DNA of 64,000 bases. It comes from Hevea brasiliensis (lineage: Eukaryota > Streptophyta > Magnoliopsida > Malpighiales > Euphorbiaceae). Numbering within the stretch: the first letter of the stretch is position 1; every line of letters starts with the position of its first letter. Of this stretch, positions 33,820 to 44,571 are shown in pieces. The notes under the pieces are model-generated. The model was not told the origin of the DNA and did not search any database. It saw only the letters and a program-made list of their open reading frames with translations. A program made the translations under genes and the position numbers. The stretch covers positions 54,137,571 to 54,201,570 of the forward strand of contig NC_079507.1 in assembly GCF_030052815.1 (NCBI RefSeq). Direction: 5' to 3'.

Positions 33820-35231
33820 CCAGGCGGTAAGCCTTTTCCCGAACTATGTGCTGGTTCACCAGGCACTCTACATTCAGACTCATGGAGCGGGTTAGGATGT
33901 CATCAAGATTGTCCGGAGACAGTCTGTCCCGATCCTCCCGAAGGCAAATGGAAGACCCTAAGACTTTGGCGAAATCGGGGTTCTCCCGAACAGTCCGGTT
34001 GTTCTCTAGAGAAGTGATCAGCACTTGGGCGCCACGAGAAGAGGGCCCCGCAGGAGGTCGAGAACGACCCCCTTCTTTGCTTGGAGCAACTGGAGGAGGT
34101 GGAGCCGGCTCTTCCCGTTGAGGAGGAGATCGGACAGCTTCTGTGATCGACAGCCCCGAAGGTCGGGGCGGGCCTCCTTGCATCTCCCCAGGTTCATGAC
34201 CGGGTGTTTGAAGCAGTGCCGAACGCTTCATCTCTTTCACCTTCCGGGAAATCTCCCTTTCTTTCTTCCGCTTCCTGGAACCCTCACCACCCTCCATACC
34301 TGCACAAAAAAGAGGTCAGTGAGATTGCTAAGGTCCAAAGATCTGAGAAATAGAAAATACCGATGCCAAGATCAGAGAGCTGAAGCCCGCGACTTTCGCC
34401 CGTAATCAACTCCATCGTCCAATGATGCAGCTCGGCAATCACCGCATCTAAACAGGAGTACTTTTGAGTGGCAGTTTGATTCTTCAGTTCCATCACTATT
34501 AGGTTTTCCTCCTTGTTCAGGGTAATACGCTTCGGAATCAAGGGCCCCTGATGCCACCAGCTACGAGGGAAGTCCTCAAAGCAGGTCGGATTTTTGCTCC
34601 TCAGAATGAAGAAGCGGTTCTTCCAATTCTTAAGGGAGGAGGGCAGATCGGTAAAGAGCCCGCAATGAGGCTTCGCCTGAAAGAACCAGTGCTCGTCGTC
34701 CTTTCGGCGAGTTAGCCTGTGCAGTTCGGCGAACACCTTAGTCGTAGGTCTGATTCCCTTAGCTCGGCACAGGCCTCGGAAGGCTACCAAGATCCGCCAT
34801 GAGTTAGGATGAATTTGGGCAATGCACACTCGGTGAAATTTTAGGACCTCCTTGAAGAAGTCATCCAGAGGGAACCGAAGACCTGCCTTTAACTGTTCCT
34901 CGTATACCATAACCATGTCATTCTCTTCAAAGGAGTGATCGGCTCAGTGATCGCCATGACACCGGATAAGTTCATATGAATCGGGCTCAATGTTGTACTC
35001 CTGGCTAAACGATTGCAGATCGAATTCTTGCAAAATCGATGGCAGCTCGTCCATAGGAAGATTCTCCCTCCCTGAAGTAGGTGCATGCCTTGATGGTGCG
35101 ATCCACCCCCGAGCTGGAACGGAGACCCTAGGAGGTTCTGGTTGTGCGCTCGGCCCGACCACCTCTTCTTCTTCGCACGACCACGAATCGAATGGAAGGT
35201 GGGCTTGCCGCTCTCGACCTTCTACGCTCAT
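33820..35231 (-). pseudogene. Antisense LTR gene, 5' LTR copy: N-terminal and central part
   Basis: This is the counterpart of 49850-51713. The ATG is at 35231, in a segment with small indels that garble the first codons. A TGA after CHGDH (about 34943) sits where the other copy has CGA, a C-to-T change. The domain with HPNSWRILVAFRGLCRAKG and GLFTDLPSSLKNWKNRFF is otherwise intact to 34361. A 61-nt GT-AG intron (34360-34300) is predicted, then the second exon (MEGGEGSRKRKK) runs to the element B junction. Its remaining end lies at 22536-22993. The TATA box is at 35390-35397. Confidence 0.65.
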
Positions 35232-35389
35232 TTTTAAGGAAAACAAAGAACTTAAAGCTAAAAGAAGGATTAAAACCCTTACCGGAGCTTGAACGGAGTT
35301 GGAAGAGCTTGAAAAATCGGGAGAGTTTTGGAATTGCTCACGAGAGACAGAAAATGACATACAGGAGCAAATGGCTAACCCTTTACCCC

Positions 35390-35397
35390 TATTTATA
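35390..35397 (-). promoter_or_regulatory. Antisense TATA box in element C 5' LTR
   Basis: On the minus strand the sequence reads GAGTATAAATAGGGG, a strong TATA box 159 bp before the antisense ATG (35231). The 3' LTR has the same box at 51871-51878. Confidence 0.65.
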
Positions 35398-36193
35398 CTC
35401 GTCCGAGCATTTAATGCTCACGATGTCCCAGGCAATGCATCGGTTAACGGATTCAAATCGGTGTTCGACACGTCTCTCGAACACTCCAAATTCCATAAAG
35501 AACGGCTAATTAGAGATCGGCATATTAAGATAAATGTTTGAATTGCGGTCGCTTAAGGGTTGTTCGATTAGGAACGATCGGATAAACACATCGAGAGATC
35601 GGAAAATAATCAATGCAATAATAATAAGATGATAATTGACTTTTATTTCCAAAAGATCGGATTACATCATTTGGCGATCTCTAGGATCGAATAATAGAGA
35701 TCGGAAGATGGGAGATCAGCATGAGAGATCGGAATAGGAGCGTGGGAGGATCGGAAGGCAAAAGAATAAGACAAATCCCAAATAACCGCGTAAATCGAGA
35801 ATCAGTCGAGGTAGTTAAAGCGTGGCGACGAGATCTCCATCTGCGCGCTAAGAATCGCCATAATCTTTGGCCAGTGCCGTGGTATGTCATGTGATCCTAT
35901 ACATCCCAATCTCCACCGTTGATCTTACTTGTAAGGACAAGCTCGGAGCCCTTGGATCAAAGAAGAAGACGACAAGACCAGCGCCTTTCACTCCCGGCCC
36001 TCGGATCGCCTCAGACAAGAAGATTTGGGACCGTCAGATTGAAAGAAGAAAAGGACAAATATTCTAAAGAGTGATCTCAGCCATTCATTTTGATTCTCTT
36101 TAATTCCTGAACAGCCGATCATGTCCTTCGAAATCTTGACCCTCCATCTCCCTTAAAATAAATCCTGACCCTTCATGAGGAGCACCCGATTCC

Positions 36194-36200
36194 TATAAAT
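36194..36200 (+). promoter_or_regulatory. Sense TATA box in element C 5' LTR
   Basis: TTCCTATAAATACCTGC on the plus strand is the likely promoter of the element's genomic RNA. The 3' LTR counterpart is at 52668-52675. It is about 800 bp from the antisense TATA box and points the other way. Confidence 0.65.
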
Positions 36201-36808
36201 ACCTGCATGAAAAACTGTTCAAGGGACGGGCAAAAAAAGGAGAGGTAGTTATTATAGCGGAAGAACTCTGAAACTTCATTCAGTTTGTTACTCTGCTACT
36301 TAGAAGTGTTGATTAGAAAGACTTTTGAAACTAGTTTTCTGAAGTGTTTTCTTGAAAAGGATTATGAATACTGGAACTCTACATTTTCAGTTTGTTCATT
36401 ATCTGGTCACACTCTCACTTTCAGCCCTTTATCATCTCTGTTTTCATTCCCATTGTCCAAGCTCAACTTCATTCCACTCGATTTTTATCTTAATCTGATT
36501 GCATTTTAGCTAAGCACCCTTCAGTTCACGATGAACATCAGCCCTCAGGCTAATCAGTCCGTTGTCTTATCACTATTTGTCACCCCGTAGTTATTTCAAT
36601 AGATTTGGCTCCTTACAGGTAAGAGCTCATATTGCTGTTTTATTAAGTGTTTACGTTTACTTTTCGCACTTTCTTTGTTCTTCTTACGTATGCGATTTTC
36701 TCCAAAGTACATTTTGTGCAAAAGAACCCCAAAGAATGTTACTCTCGAGTTATCTCTTTAGTGATCAGTCCATCATTTTATTAATTCGTCATTTCTATTA
36801 ATCTAAAA

Positions 36809-37240
36809 GAGATCGGAGGAGAGTTCCTATCCGGTCTCAACTCAAAATTTTAATAAACATTAAATAGAGATCGGAGGAGAGTTCTTATCCGGTCTCAACT
36901 CAAAATTTTAATAAATATTAAATAGAGATCGGAGGAGAGTTCTTATCCGGTCTCAACTCAAAATTTTAATAAACGTTGAATAGAGATCGGAGGAGAGTTC
37001 TTATCCGGTCTCAACTCAAAATTTTAATAAACGTTAAATAGAGATCGGAGGAGAGTTCTTATCCGGTCTTAACTCAAAATTTTAATAAACATTAAATAGA
37101 GATCGGAGGAGAGTTCTTATCCGGTCTCAACTCAAAATTTTTAATGATTTAAAAGCGATCGGAGGAGAGTTCTTATCCGGTCTCAACTCAGAATTTTAAC
37201 AAATATTAAAGAGTTCGGAGAAGAGTTCTTATCCGATTCT
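36809..37240 (+). repeat. 58-bp tandem array in element C 5' LTR
   Basis: GAGATCGGAGGAGAGTTC recurs at 36809, 36867, 36925, 36983, 37041 and 37099 at a 58-bp period, followed by two degenerate copies. Each unit ends with TCTCAACTCAAAATTTTAA. The 3' LTR has one unit fewer. Confidence 0.93.
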
Positions 37241-37639
37241 TAAATTAAATTTTAATAAAATATTCCTTTCAAATAAAATTAACATACAACAGTAACTCAC
37301 TAAGGTTGTCTCATTTACTTATGTATCTAGGTGATCCAAATTTAGTGAAAAATCAAATGTTCCTTAGTCAAAAGGATTAACATGTCCATTCAAGCCCTCC
37401 TAACTAATGCAAAATTAAATCTGCTTACCCTTATTAAGGGACGAGGTGGGGTGCCTAACACCTTCCCCACCCGTTTACGGACCCCGAACCTAGAATCTCT
37501 GTCTTGAAGTGGTTTCATTTCAATCTATTTTCACAAATGGTTTTCTTTAGTTTCCCTCAAAACTAAGGTGGCGACTCCTCACTCTTTCTCACTTCGGTGA
37601 GGGTTCGTTCAGGCGACCGCAAAACCCCTTGCGACAGCT

Positions 37640-37657
37640 TGGCGACTCCACTGGGGA
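37640..37657 (+). promoter_or_regulatory. Primer binding site of element C, tRNA-Arg type
   Basis: TGGCGACTCCACTGGGGA starts three bases after the 5' LTR. It is identical to the sites of elements B and D and supports a Tat-lineage assignment. Confidence 0.87.
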
Positions 37658-38500
37658 AGTCAATATCCGAATTTAACCCCGGTCTAGAGGTCTAAAAAGT
37701 AGATTTAATTTTCCAATCAAATTATAGTTAGGTGGGCTCACCCGGCGATGGTTTACGTGTTAATTTTTGTTTATTCCTACTAACTGTTCTGCTTGTTTTA
37801 TCCCTCTACAGTGCTCTTCGTTTCGAAAAAAAAGGAAAAAGGAAAAATGGAAAGAATAAAATCCCCCTGAATTGGGAAGAGGTAAAGGTGTCCCTTCACA
37901 CACTGAACACTCACACGATGTCCTCACACACTTCGGTCCTATACCCGGGCTTTCTTACCCTATTAGGAAAGTAGGAGGGGGTCATGTAGCGGTGCAGTGG
38001 GTTTTACCCGTTAGTATCCGTGAAGGCTTCGCCAGTTGAAACTCGTTCTATCCTTTGTGATACTCGTGGAATTTTCCGATAACATCATGGTTATAGAACG
38101 GGGCTCTCTTATTCTGATGGGGGCAATTTGGGAACTGTGGCTTTTAGAAAATTAGACCTTGAGCTAAACTATCACAATAGTGAAAGTCGTAGTAAGCTAC
38201 CTTATAAGATAGAACTATCCAATTAGGTAGCACTCATCCAGATCGTGAGTCTCCCTATGCTAGGACAAAAGGGGCATACTTACTCTTACCCTGTTCTGCT
38301 TTAATTTCCTTTTGTTCGTTTTTGTGAGGGTAATCTTGAATTCTACTGAAACACCTACATATTTTCCTACTTTGATAAATGTGTATGTGTCACCACAACA
38401 TGATATGATTCAAAATTACCCAAATTTATCTTGCTAACGAGTTTTCCATGAGCATCACCAATCCAAGAGTCTGTGAAAAGGATAAGGCATCATTTTTATC
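37658..38500 (+). other. Leader of element C
   Basis: This is a non-coding leader between primer site and ORF1. Short frames lack any family resemblance. No repeat or regulatory signal stands out. Confidence 0.5.
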
Positions 38501-40397
38501 ATGGCATCCTCGAGTCAGTCGGCAGAAGAAGTTCAGAATGCTAAACTTTGGTCCGAATCAACTCATACTCCAGTACCCTCGCAAAATAATGTTTCCAAGG
38601 CACATGCTAGCTTACTACCCTCATGGGATTTGAATAAAATTGAGGTCAAAATGAACAGCCTCGAGGGTCTGTCTAATGGATGGAGGTCGCTTCCCGATCA
38701 GGTCAAGGCACGATTTGAAAGGAAATACGGGAAAATTGCAACCTTAATGCGAGTCAAGGTCCAAATCCCGGCCTTAAAGGCCATGCTGTCAATTTGGAAT
38801 CCTAAGTACAGGGTATTCTCTTTCAATGACATTGATACAGTTCCCACTATGGAAGAATATCAGGCATTACTAGAGATTCCTTACTCAACACAGAATCGGA
38901 TCTACCTATACCTTGAGCATAGGCAGACCTGGAAACGATTAACACATTTGTTGGGTATTCCTTCGGCTGAGGCAAAGTCAAAAGAAACGGTCAAAGGGAA
39001 CACGCATGGATGGTATTGGACCTACCTCGAGAAGCGGTTAGATCAGTACCTCCAAGAGAAACAGTGGGATCAAGCTTCAGTAGCACTCGCATTGGGAATC
39101 AATGGCCTGATTTTGTTCCCGGGACTATTAGGAATCATAACCTGCAGCACGGTGGAAGTATTCTGGGCGGTAAAAAGGTAGGAGGTCAATCTGATACCGG
39201 CAATTCTTGCGGAGACCTTATTAACCCTTACCTACTGCAGACAACAGGGTAAAGGGTCCATCAAGTGCTGTTCTCAATTGTTATATCTCTAGATTATCAG
39301 TCACATATGCCCTGTGGAGACAAAGGGATTGACTTGGTACCTTGACCAGCCTCCCATCGAGAAGATGACTCGGTTAATAATCAGTCCGAAGAATGAACAG
39401 CAGTGGCGGGAAAAGATTTTGAGTTTCAATAGCCATGATTATTGTTGGAGGAAGCTGTGGCCATCAGGCCAATCTGTTTTGATCAACACGGGAGGTAATC
39501 AGTTGGTGTCCCTAATCGGAGTAATCGGATACACAAGTTACACTCCGGCATTGGTAATGAGGCAGTTTGGCTCGACACAGACCAGAATCGACATTGAAGA
39601 ATACCACTAAGGTCATTTCTACCATGAGCTCAAGGAAGAGGAAAGGTTGAAAATGGCTCGCAGATCTTGGGAAAACATCTCTCTGATGGAAAGGTCGCCT
39701 AAAGGTCCAAGTGCCACATGCGATTATCTTGAATGGAGGGCTGGCAGGGACCGAGAACACTCAACTGTAGAATTCGAAGACAGCGACCCTCGCTGGAACG
39801 TCCTATTAGAAGAAGCTGATAGTCATTTGATAAACTCACTACAAAAGGCAAACACCGAAAACTCGCAACTACAAGAACAAATAAAACAGTTGTAGGACAA
39901 ACAGCAGATTCTCAAGAGGAAAGTAAGAAGGCTCAGGGAAAAGGCAAGGGCCGAAAAAATGAGTTTTGAAGAGCAAGAGATACGGTGGGAAAAGGAAAAA
40001 AAACTCTCTCCACGCTGTAATGAAAGAAGTAGAAGCACAGAATAGTAAGCTTCAGGAAAAGATGAAATACCAAGAGATACTCGTTGAAGAGTATAAACAG
40101 GAAAACAAAAAGAAGGAGCTCAAATTAAAAGAACAGACACTACTCATCAACGATATCTTGAAGGAATGTGCTAAGGAAAGGAAGGAGAAAGAAAGACAAG
40201 CTGCATTCTATCAAGAGCTGAAAGAGAATGTTGACCAGCTGGAGAGAACGATAGCACAGGGAAAGCAAGAACTCCTACCTGAATCCGAGTATGCTCTAAA
40301 AGCATTCAACCCTGCCAAACAAGAAGAAAGGTTATATGAGTATCTCAGAAAATGTCATCTCATTATAAAAAACCTCCCAGAGCCTAGGCCGATGTAA
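38501..40397 (+). pseudogene. ORF1 upstream of gag in element C
   Basis: This is an extra protein upstream of gag, a hallmark of Ogre-like Tat elements; its function is unknown. It starts MASSSQSAEEVQNAK. Residues about 50-130 (RFERKYGKIATLMRVK, YRVFSFNDIDTVPTMEEYQALLEI) resemble the plant domain I remember as DUF7745. The C-terminal third (about 39820-40390) is rich in Glu, Lys and Gln and predicted coiled coil (QAAFYQELKENVDQLERTI). One frame runs to about 40000 with stops at 39179-39181 (TAG), near 39289, at 39608-39610 and 39893-39895. A frameshift near 40000 moves the rest to another frame, ending at 40397. It is clearly inactivated here. Confidence 0.75.
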
Positions 40398-40789
40398 AGA
40401 ATACGGTGTACAAATTATTCAGTTAATGAAATGATTTTTGGACCATTGTTTAGCAAATTGTGAATGAATAGTATGACTCCCGTAGGAACTCCCTCGCTAG
40501 GGTTATGTGAAAAATTGAATGCGCCATATGGACAGGTATCATAAATGCGCATTCAATCCGGTCATTCACAGTCAGACTATTGAACGATGCCATGATAAAA
40601 GTGATGCAGTTATCCTTCAATAGATTTCATTTCTGGCTCTCAAATGCCACCGTATCCTTCGTCCACATCAGGACCCTATTTAATTTTGATTAAAATTCAC
40701 TAAAAATTTCTTTTTTCGACTCATTACAGAAAAACAACATTGCTTCGAACAAGGCAAGTCTGACCAAGCACGCGATTCAACCCCAGCGA
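40398..40789 (+). other. Spacer between ORF1 and gag in element C
   Basis: This roughly 390-bp spacer has no recognisable coding or repeat content. Confidence 0.5.
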
Positions 40790-42761
40790 GTGTACTTAAC
40801 AAGATCCCGGACAAAGAAGATAATGGAAGACCAGGAACAAGTACAGAACCTACAAGGGCAAGTGTCTGAACTTAAAGACCAGGTCTCAGAACTTATGAGA
40901 CTAATGAGGAAAATGTCCCAGAATAAGCCAGCTTCAGACCTTAACCTACCATTACCTCCCCCACCTCCTACAACAGTTGATTCTCACTACGCTTCAACCT
41001 CTTTCACTTTCCTGCCATCAATCCCGGATCCGACGGTCACTGTCAACCCGGTTCCACTAAATAATGAACCTCCTTTCTCTTATTATCCAGCCATCCCGAA
41101 TGCCGAACCATCCCTTTCGGTCCCGAACCCTCCAATTCATTTTGCCCCTCATTTCCCAGTTGGGGGAGTACCTCACACAATAGGAGGAGAAAGTAAGATG
41201 AGAGAAAATGAGAAGCTGTCCGCTCTGGAAGAGAGATTGAGAGCTATAGAGGGCCTGAATATGTATGGCTCAGTTGACGTGGCATCACTAAGATTAGTAC
41301 CGGATGTGGTGGTGCCACCCAAGTTTAAGATCCCTGATTTCGACAAGTACACAGGGAATTCAGATCCTCGCATTCACTTGGCCACCTATATCGCCAAGAT
41401 GTCCTCTATGACAGATGATGACAGACTGTTAATCCACTTCTTTCACGAGAGCCTCTCTGGAGCAGCCCTGAGGTGGTACGTTGATTAGACAGAGGCATCG
41501 GTGCGCTCTGAAAGGATTTAGCGAGGCCTTTTGAAGCGGTACAAATTTAATCTGCGATGTGGCCCCACAAGGAGGGATCTTCAAAATCAGTGCGAAAAGA
41601 CCTAAAAGCTTCAAGGAGTATGCCCAGAGATGGAGAGAAAAGGCGGCAGAAGTACATCCCCCGGTGACCGATAATGAGCTATGCTCTCTATTTATCGAGA
41701 CTTTGAAGCCTCCCTACTTCAACTTGATGATTGGAAACACTTCCAACAGCTTCTCTGACATCATCCAGGCGGGTGAGAGAATTGAGGCCAACTTAAGAAT
41801 GGGACGACTGCAGGAGTCAGCTGAGAACCCTACAAAGAAGACTGCCAATTTTGGCAAGAAAAAGGAGAGTGATGTGCATTCCATCACTCAGCAGAATAAT
41901 TACTCCCCATTTCCCCAAAATAATTACCGGCCATATCCTTCCTCTCATGGCCAAACCATCGCAAACATTCCGCCTCCTCTCCCAAATTATCCACACCCGC
42001 GCCCACAATATCCCCCACCTGCAAATTACCAACCAAGACCACCTCCTCCTCCTGTTCAACCAAGACCACCACAAAACAACCCAAGACCTCCAAGGAACCC
42101 TGATCCACCTCTTCCCCTCCCTCTCAGTGAAATATACCGATACCTTATCGGTATAAACCAAATTGTACCAGTCCCCTTAGGCCCAATCCAACCGCCATAT
42201 CCCAGGTGGTATGATGCCACTGCCCGTTATGAGTACCATGGAGGGGCACAAGGGCATTCAACTGATAACTGCGGGGCACTCAGAGGGAGAGTGCACGCTT
42301 TAATCCGAAATGGGTGGTTGAAGATCGAGGGAAATGGTTCCCTCTCCAATGTTACCTCAAATCCATTGCCCAACCATAATGCGGGTAATAGAGTAAATAT
42401 GATAGAGCCAGATGGAGAGAGGTTGGCACCAGAGGTAGACGAGCTCATCCCTCACTTTGAGGGGATTTTTGCCATGGCAGTAAGAGAAGGCTACCTTTGC
42501 CCCCGGATATCAGGGTCGGGAAAAGATACGGGATGTCCTTACCATGGAGGGGCAGCTGACCATGAGCTGCGAGATTGTGAGGGATTCAAACAAGAGGTCC
42601 AGAACTTGTTATCCCTCAAAGTTCTGAGATGCCAGACAAAGTCAAAGACGGAAGGGGGAGTGAACACCACTAGATTCAGCCAAACTGCTTCTACCTCCAA
42701 ACCCAGAATCACCTTCTCACCCCCAGTAGCCTCACCGCGATGCAGTTATCCGAACTCATGA
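40790..42761 (+). pseudogene. gag: Gag of element C, frameshifted
   Basis: The first frame (40790-41488) starts MYLTRSRTKKIMEDQE, with a short heptad-like segment (LQGQVSELKDQVSELMRLM), a Pro-rich part and the start of the gag core (FKIPDFDKYTGNSDPR, GAALRWY). A frameshift and stops near 41486-41560 interrupt the core. The second frame (41559-42761) continues it (KSFKEYAQRWREKAAEV, FIETLKPPYFNLMIG). A Pro-rich region follows, then two zinc-knuckle-like repeats, YHGGAQGHSTDNC (about 42231-42270) and CPYHGGAADHELRDC (about 42535-42580). The product would form the particle and bind RNA. Confidence 0.85.
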
Positions 42762-43308
42762 CTCCACTGTCACCAATACTCACGCTGTCCCCTGGAACTA
42801 TAATTTCCAAGTTTTCACTCAGGGAGCGTCAAGCAGTACATCCGCTCCTAATCTTGCCTCACCTCCGGCACCACCAAAACCATGTTTTGCTCCTCATGAG
42901 CATTTCAGAATGACTTATCTTTGGACCTACAGAACATTACTCCCCAAACCAGTCCTCGGCCGTTATCGCCACAAAGCCCTCTCCACTGAGCAAGAAGTCG
43001 AGTTTATAACTCGAAGTGGGAGGTGTTACGGGAACGAAGAAAGAGAAAAGAGGAAAGGGAAAGTAAAAATGGGAGAGTCATCAAGAAATACAGAAGAGGA
43101 GGTTGAGAAAGCAGGGGAAGTAGACCCTGCTGAACATAAAGAAGAGGAAGAACTGCTGCTCCAAATAATGAAACAGAGTGAGTATGATGTGGTGGAGCAG
43201 TTGAGGAAGACACTGCCCGAATTTCATCATATCACCGATCCCGAGCTCGAAGTCCACCGACAAGCCTTGCAGAGAATCTGGATCGGGCCTTTGTAAACCC
43301 GACATCAC
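42762..43308 (+). pseudogene. Gag-protease linker of element C
   Basis: The open frame at 42910-43296 (RSGRCYGNEEREKRKG, then acidic and QIMKQSEYDVVEQLRKT) is the Gag-to-protease linker normally found in Tat polyproteins. It is separated from the gag frame by stops and from protease by a frameshift near 43295. Confidence 0.7.
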
Positions 43309-44307
43309 ACAGGCGGTTTGAGAAGATAGTAGAACAAATTCAGGCATCCAGCTTTGTAGCCTTTTCTGAAGAGGAGATAGACCCTGCAAGCTTAGGGCAC
43401 AATAAAGCTCTGCATGTAACTGTGAAATGTAAGGGTTGTATAGTGGCCAAGGTCCTCATTGATAACGGATCAGCCCTCAATATACTGCCTAGCGCTACCT
43501 TAACCAGGCTGCCGGTCGACCAATCATATATACGTCAGAGTGCTATGGTGGTAAGAGCCTTTGACTGGTACCGGAGAGAAGTCTTTGGGAGACATTGACT
43601 TGCCAATCCAAGTCGGTGCATGTACTTTCAACGTCACGTTTCAGGTGATGAACATTGAGCCGACTTACACTATGTTGTTGGGGAGGCCTTGGATCCATTC
43701 TGCGAACGCCGTTCCTTCAACTTTGCACCAAAAGATCAAATATATTATGGACGGCAAAATCATCATGGTGAGAGGAGAAGAAGCCATATTAGTCACCAAG
43801 CCGCAATCACTCCCTTATGTGGAAGCGGCCGAGGAGTCGTTGGAAAGTTCTTTCCAGGCCCTTGAGTTACAAGACACCGGAAATGATAAGGCTATGGCTA
43901 TGGTGGCCAAAGTGATGTCAAAGAATGGATATCAGGAGGGCAAAGGCTTGGGCACAGCATTGCAAGGGATCATTGAGCCGATACCGGCTATCTAGAAGAT
44001 AGGCCATTGCGGATTGGGTTATGAGGAAGATGCTCTCATGGATGGGCGATTCTGGATGAGAAACAGACTTCGAGATCAGAGATTCGACCAGGAAATCGGG
44101 AGAATGAAAGTAGTCCCGAGAATTACCGATGTATTCACTAAACCGGTCATTGAAAATCCGGCAGATGTGGAAGAATCACTTGATGAACCATCCATTGATG
44201 TCATCCACCTGGATTCCTTGTATGAAGCTCTGGTCTCGCCAATAGCTGAGGAGCAAGAACTGGACAACTGGACGGCGGAGGACATCCCTGTACTCAATTT
44301 CGAGTAA
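43309..44307 (+). pseudogene. pro: Protease and G-patch segment of element C
   Basis: The aspartic protease that cuts the polyprotein carries its active site in LIDNGSALNILP (about 43449-43485) and the flap/second-half motif YTMLLGRPWIHSANAVPST (about 43660-43725). A frameshift near 43555 splits the two. Downstream, KNGYQEGKGLGTALQGI (about 43920-43975) followed by GHCGLGY looks like a G-patch, a glycine-rich RNA-binding motif seen at this place in some retroelements and retroviruses. A TAG at 43993-43995 divides it, and the frame ends at 44305-44307 after an acidic tail. Confidence 0.8.
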
Positions 44308-44571
44308 AGTACGTTTGGTTATCTACACTTGATCATTTTGTCCATGGTGACAAGTGTAATACTGTAAATGGACCTTTTTCTTATGGCATAAATATTAATG
44401 AATTAATAGCGCATTTTAAATCTAATTTTTCCTTTCCTTTTGAATTCCATCCATATAATATGTTCTATTTTCATTAATTCAGGACCATTCATCAATTAAC
44501 ACCTAATAATCCAATAGACTCAGAAATTCCTCTGGTTAATTTTGAAACCCCCATAACTGCCATTACTTCAA
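44308..44571 (+). other. Stop-rich spacer before RT in element C (possible intron)
   Basis: An AT-rich, stop-rich spacer separates the protease frame from RT. GT at 44309 (AAAGTACGTTTGG) and AG at 44481-44482 (TTCATTAATTCAG) would make a 174-nt intron. However, the TAA at 44305-44307 lies before this donor, so splicing alone would not restore the frame. Ogre elements have an intron at this place, so the resemblance is worth noting but unproven. After the acceptor, an open stretch runs to a frameshift near 44600. Confidence 0.3.

Larger units (their letters stand above)
33825..37636 (+). repeat. 5' LTR of element C, right piece
   Basis: It resumes after element B and matches the 3' LTR from about 50302 to 54442. 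It holds the body of the antisense gene (to 35231), its TATA box (35390-35397), GAGATCGG octamers, the sense TATA box (36194-36200), a 58-bp array (36809-37240) and the LTR end TTGCGACA. It lacks a roughly 390-bp segment present at about 53270-53660 of the 3' LTR. Confidence 0.88.

Noticed and set aside
36285..36801. Short plus-strand frames downstream of the sense TATA box in element C LTR
   Set aside because: The copies at 52780-53294 are similar only because the LTRs are. There is no domain, and the composition is that of untranslated leader.
41817..42161. Antisense Trp/Arg-rich frames opposite gag of element C
   Set aside because: They are shadows of the Pro-rich sense gag region.
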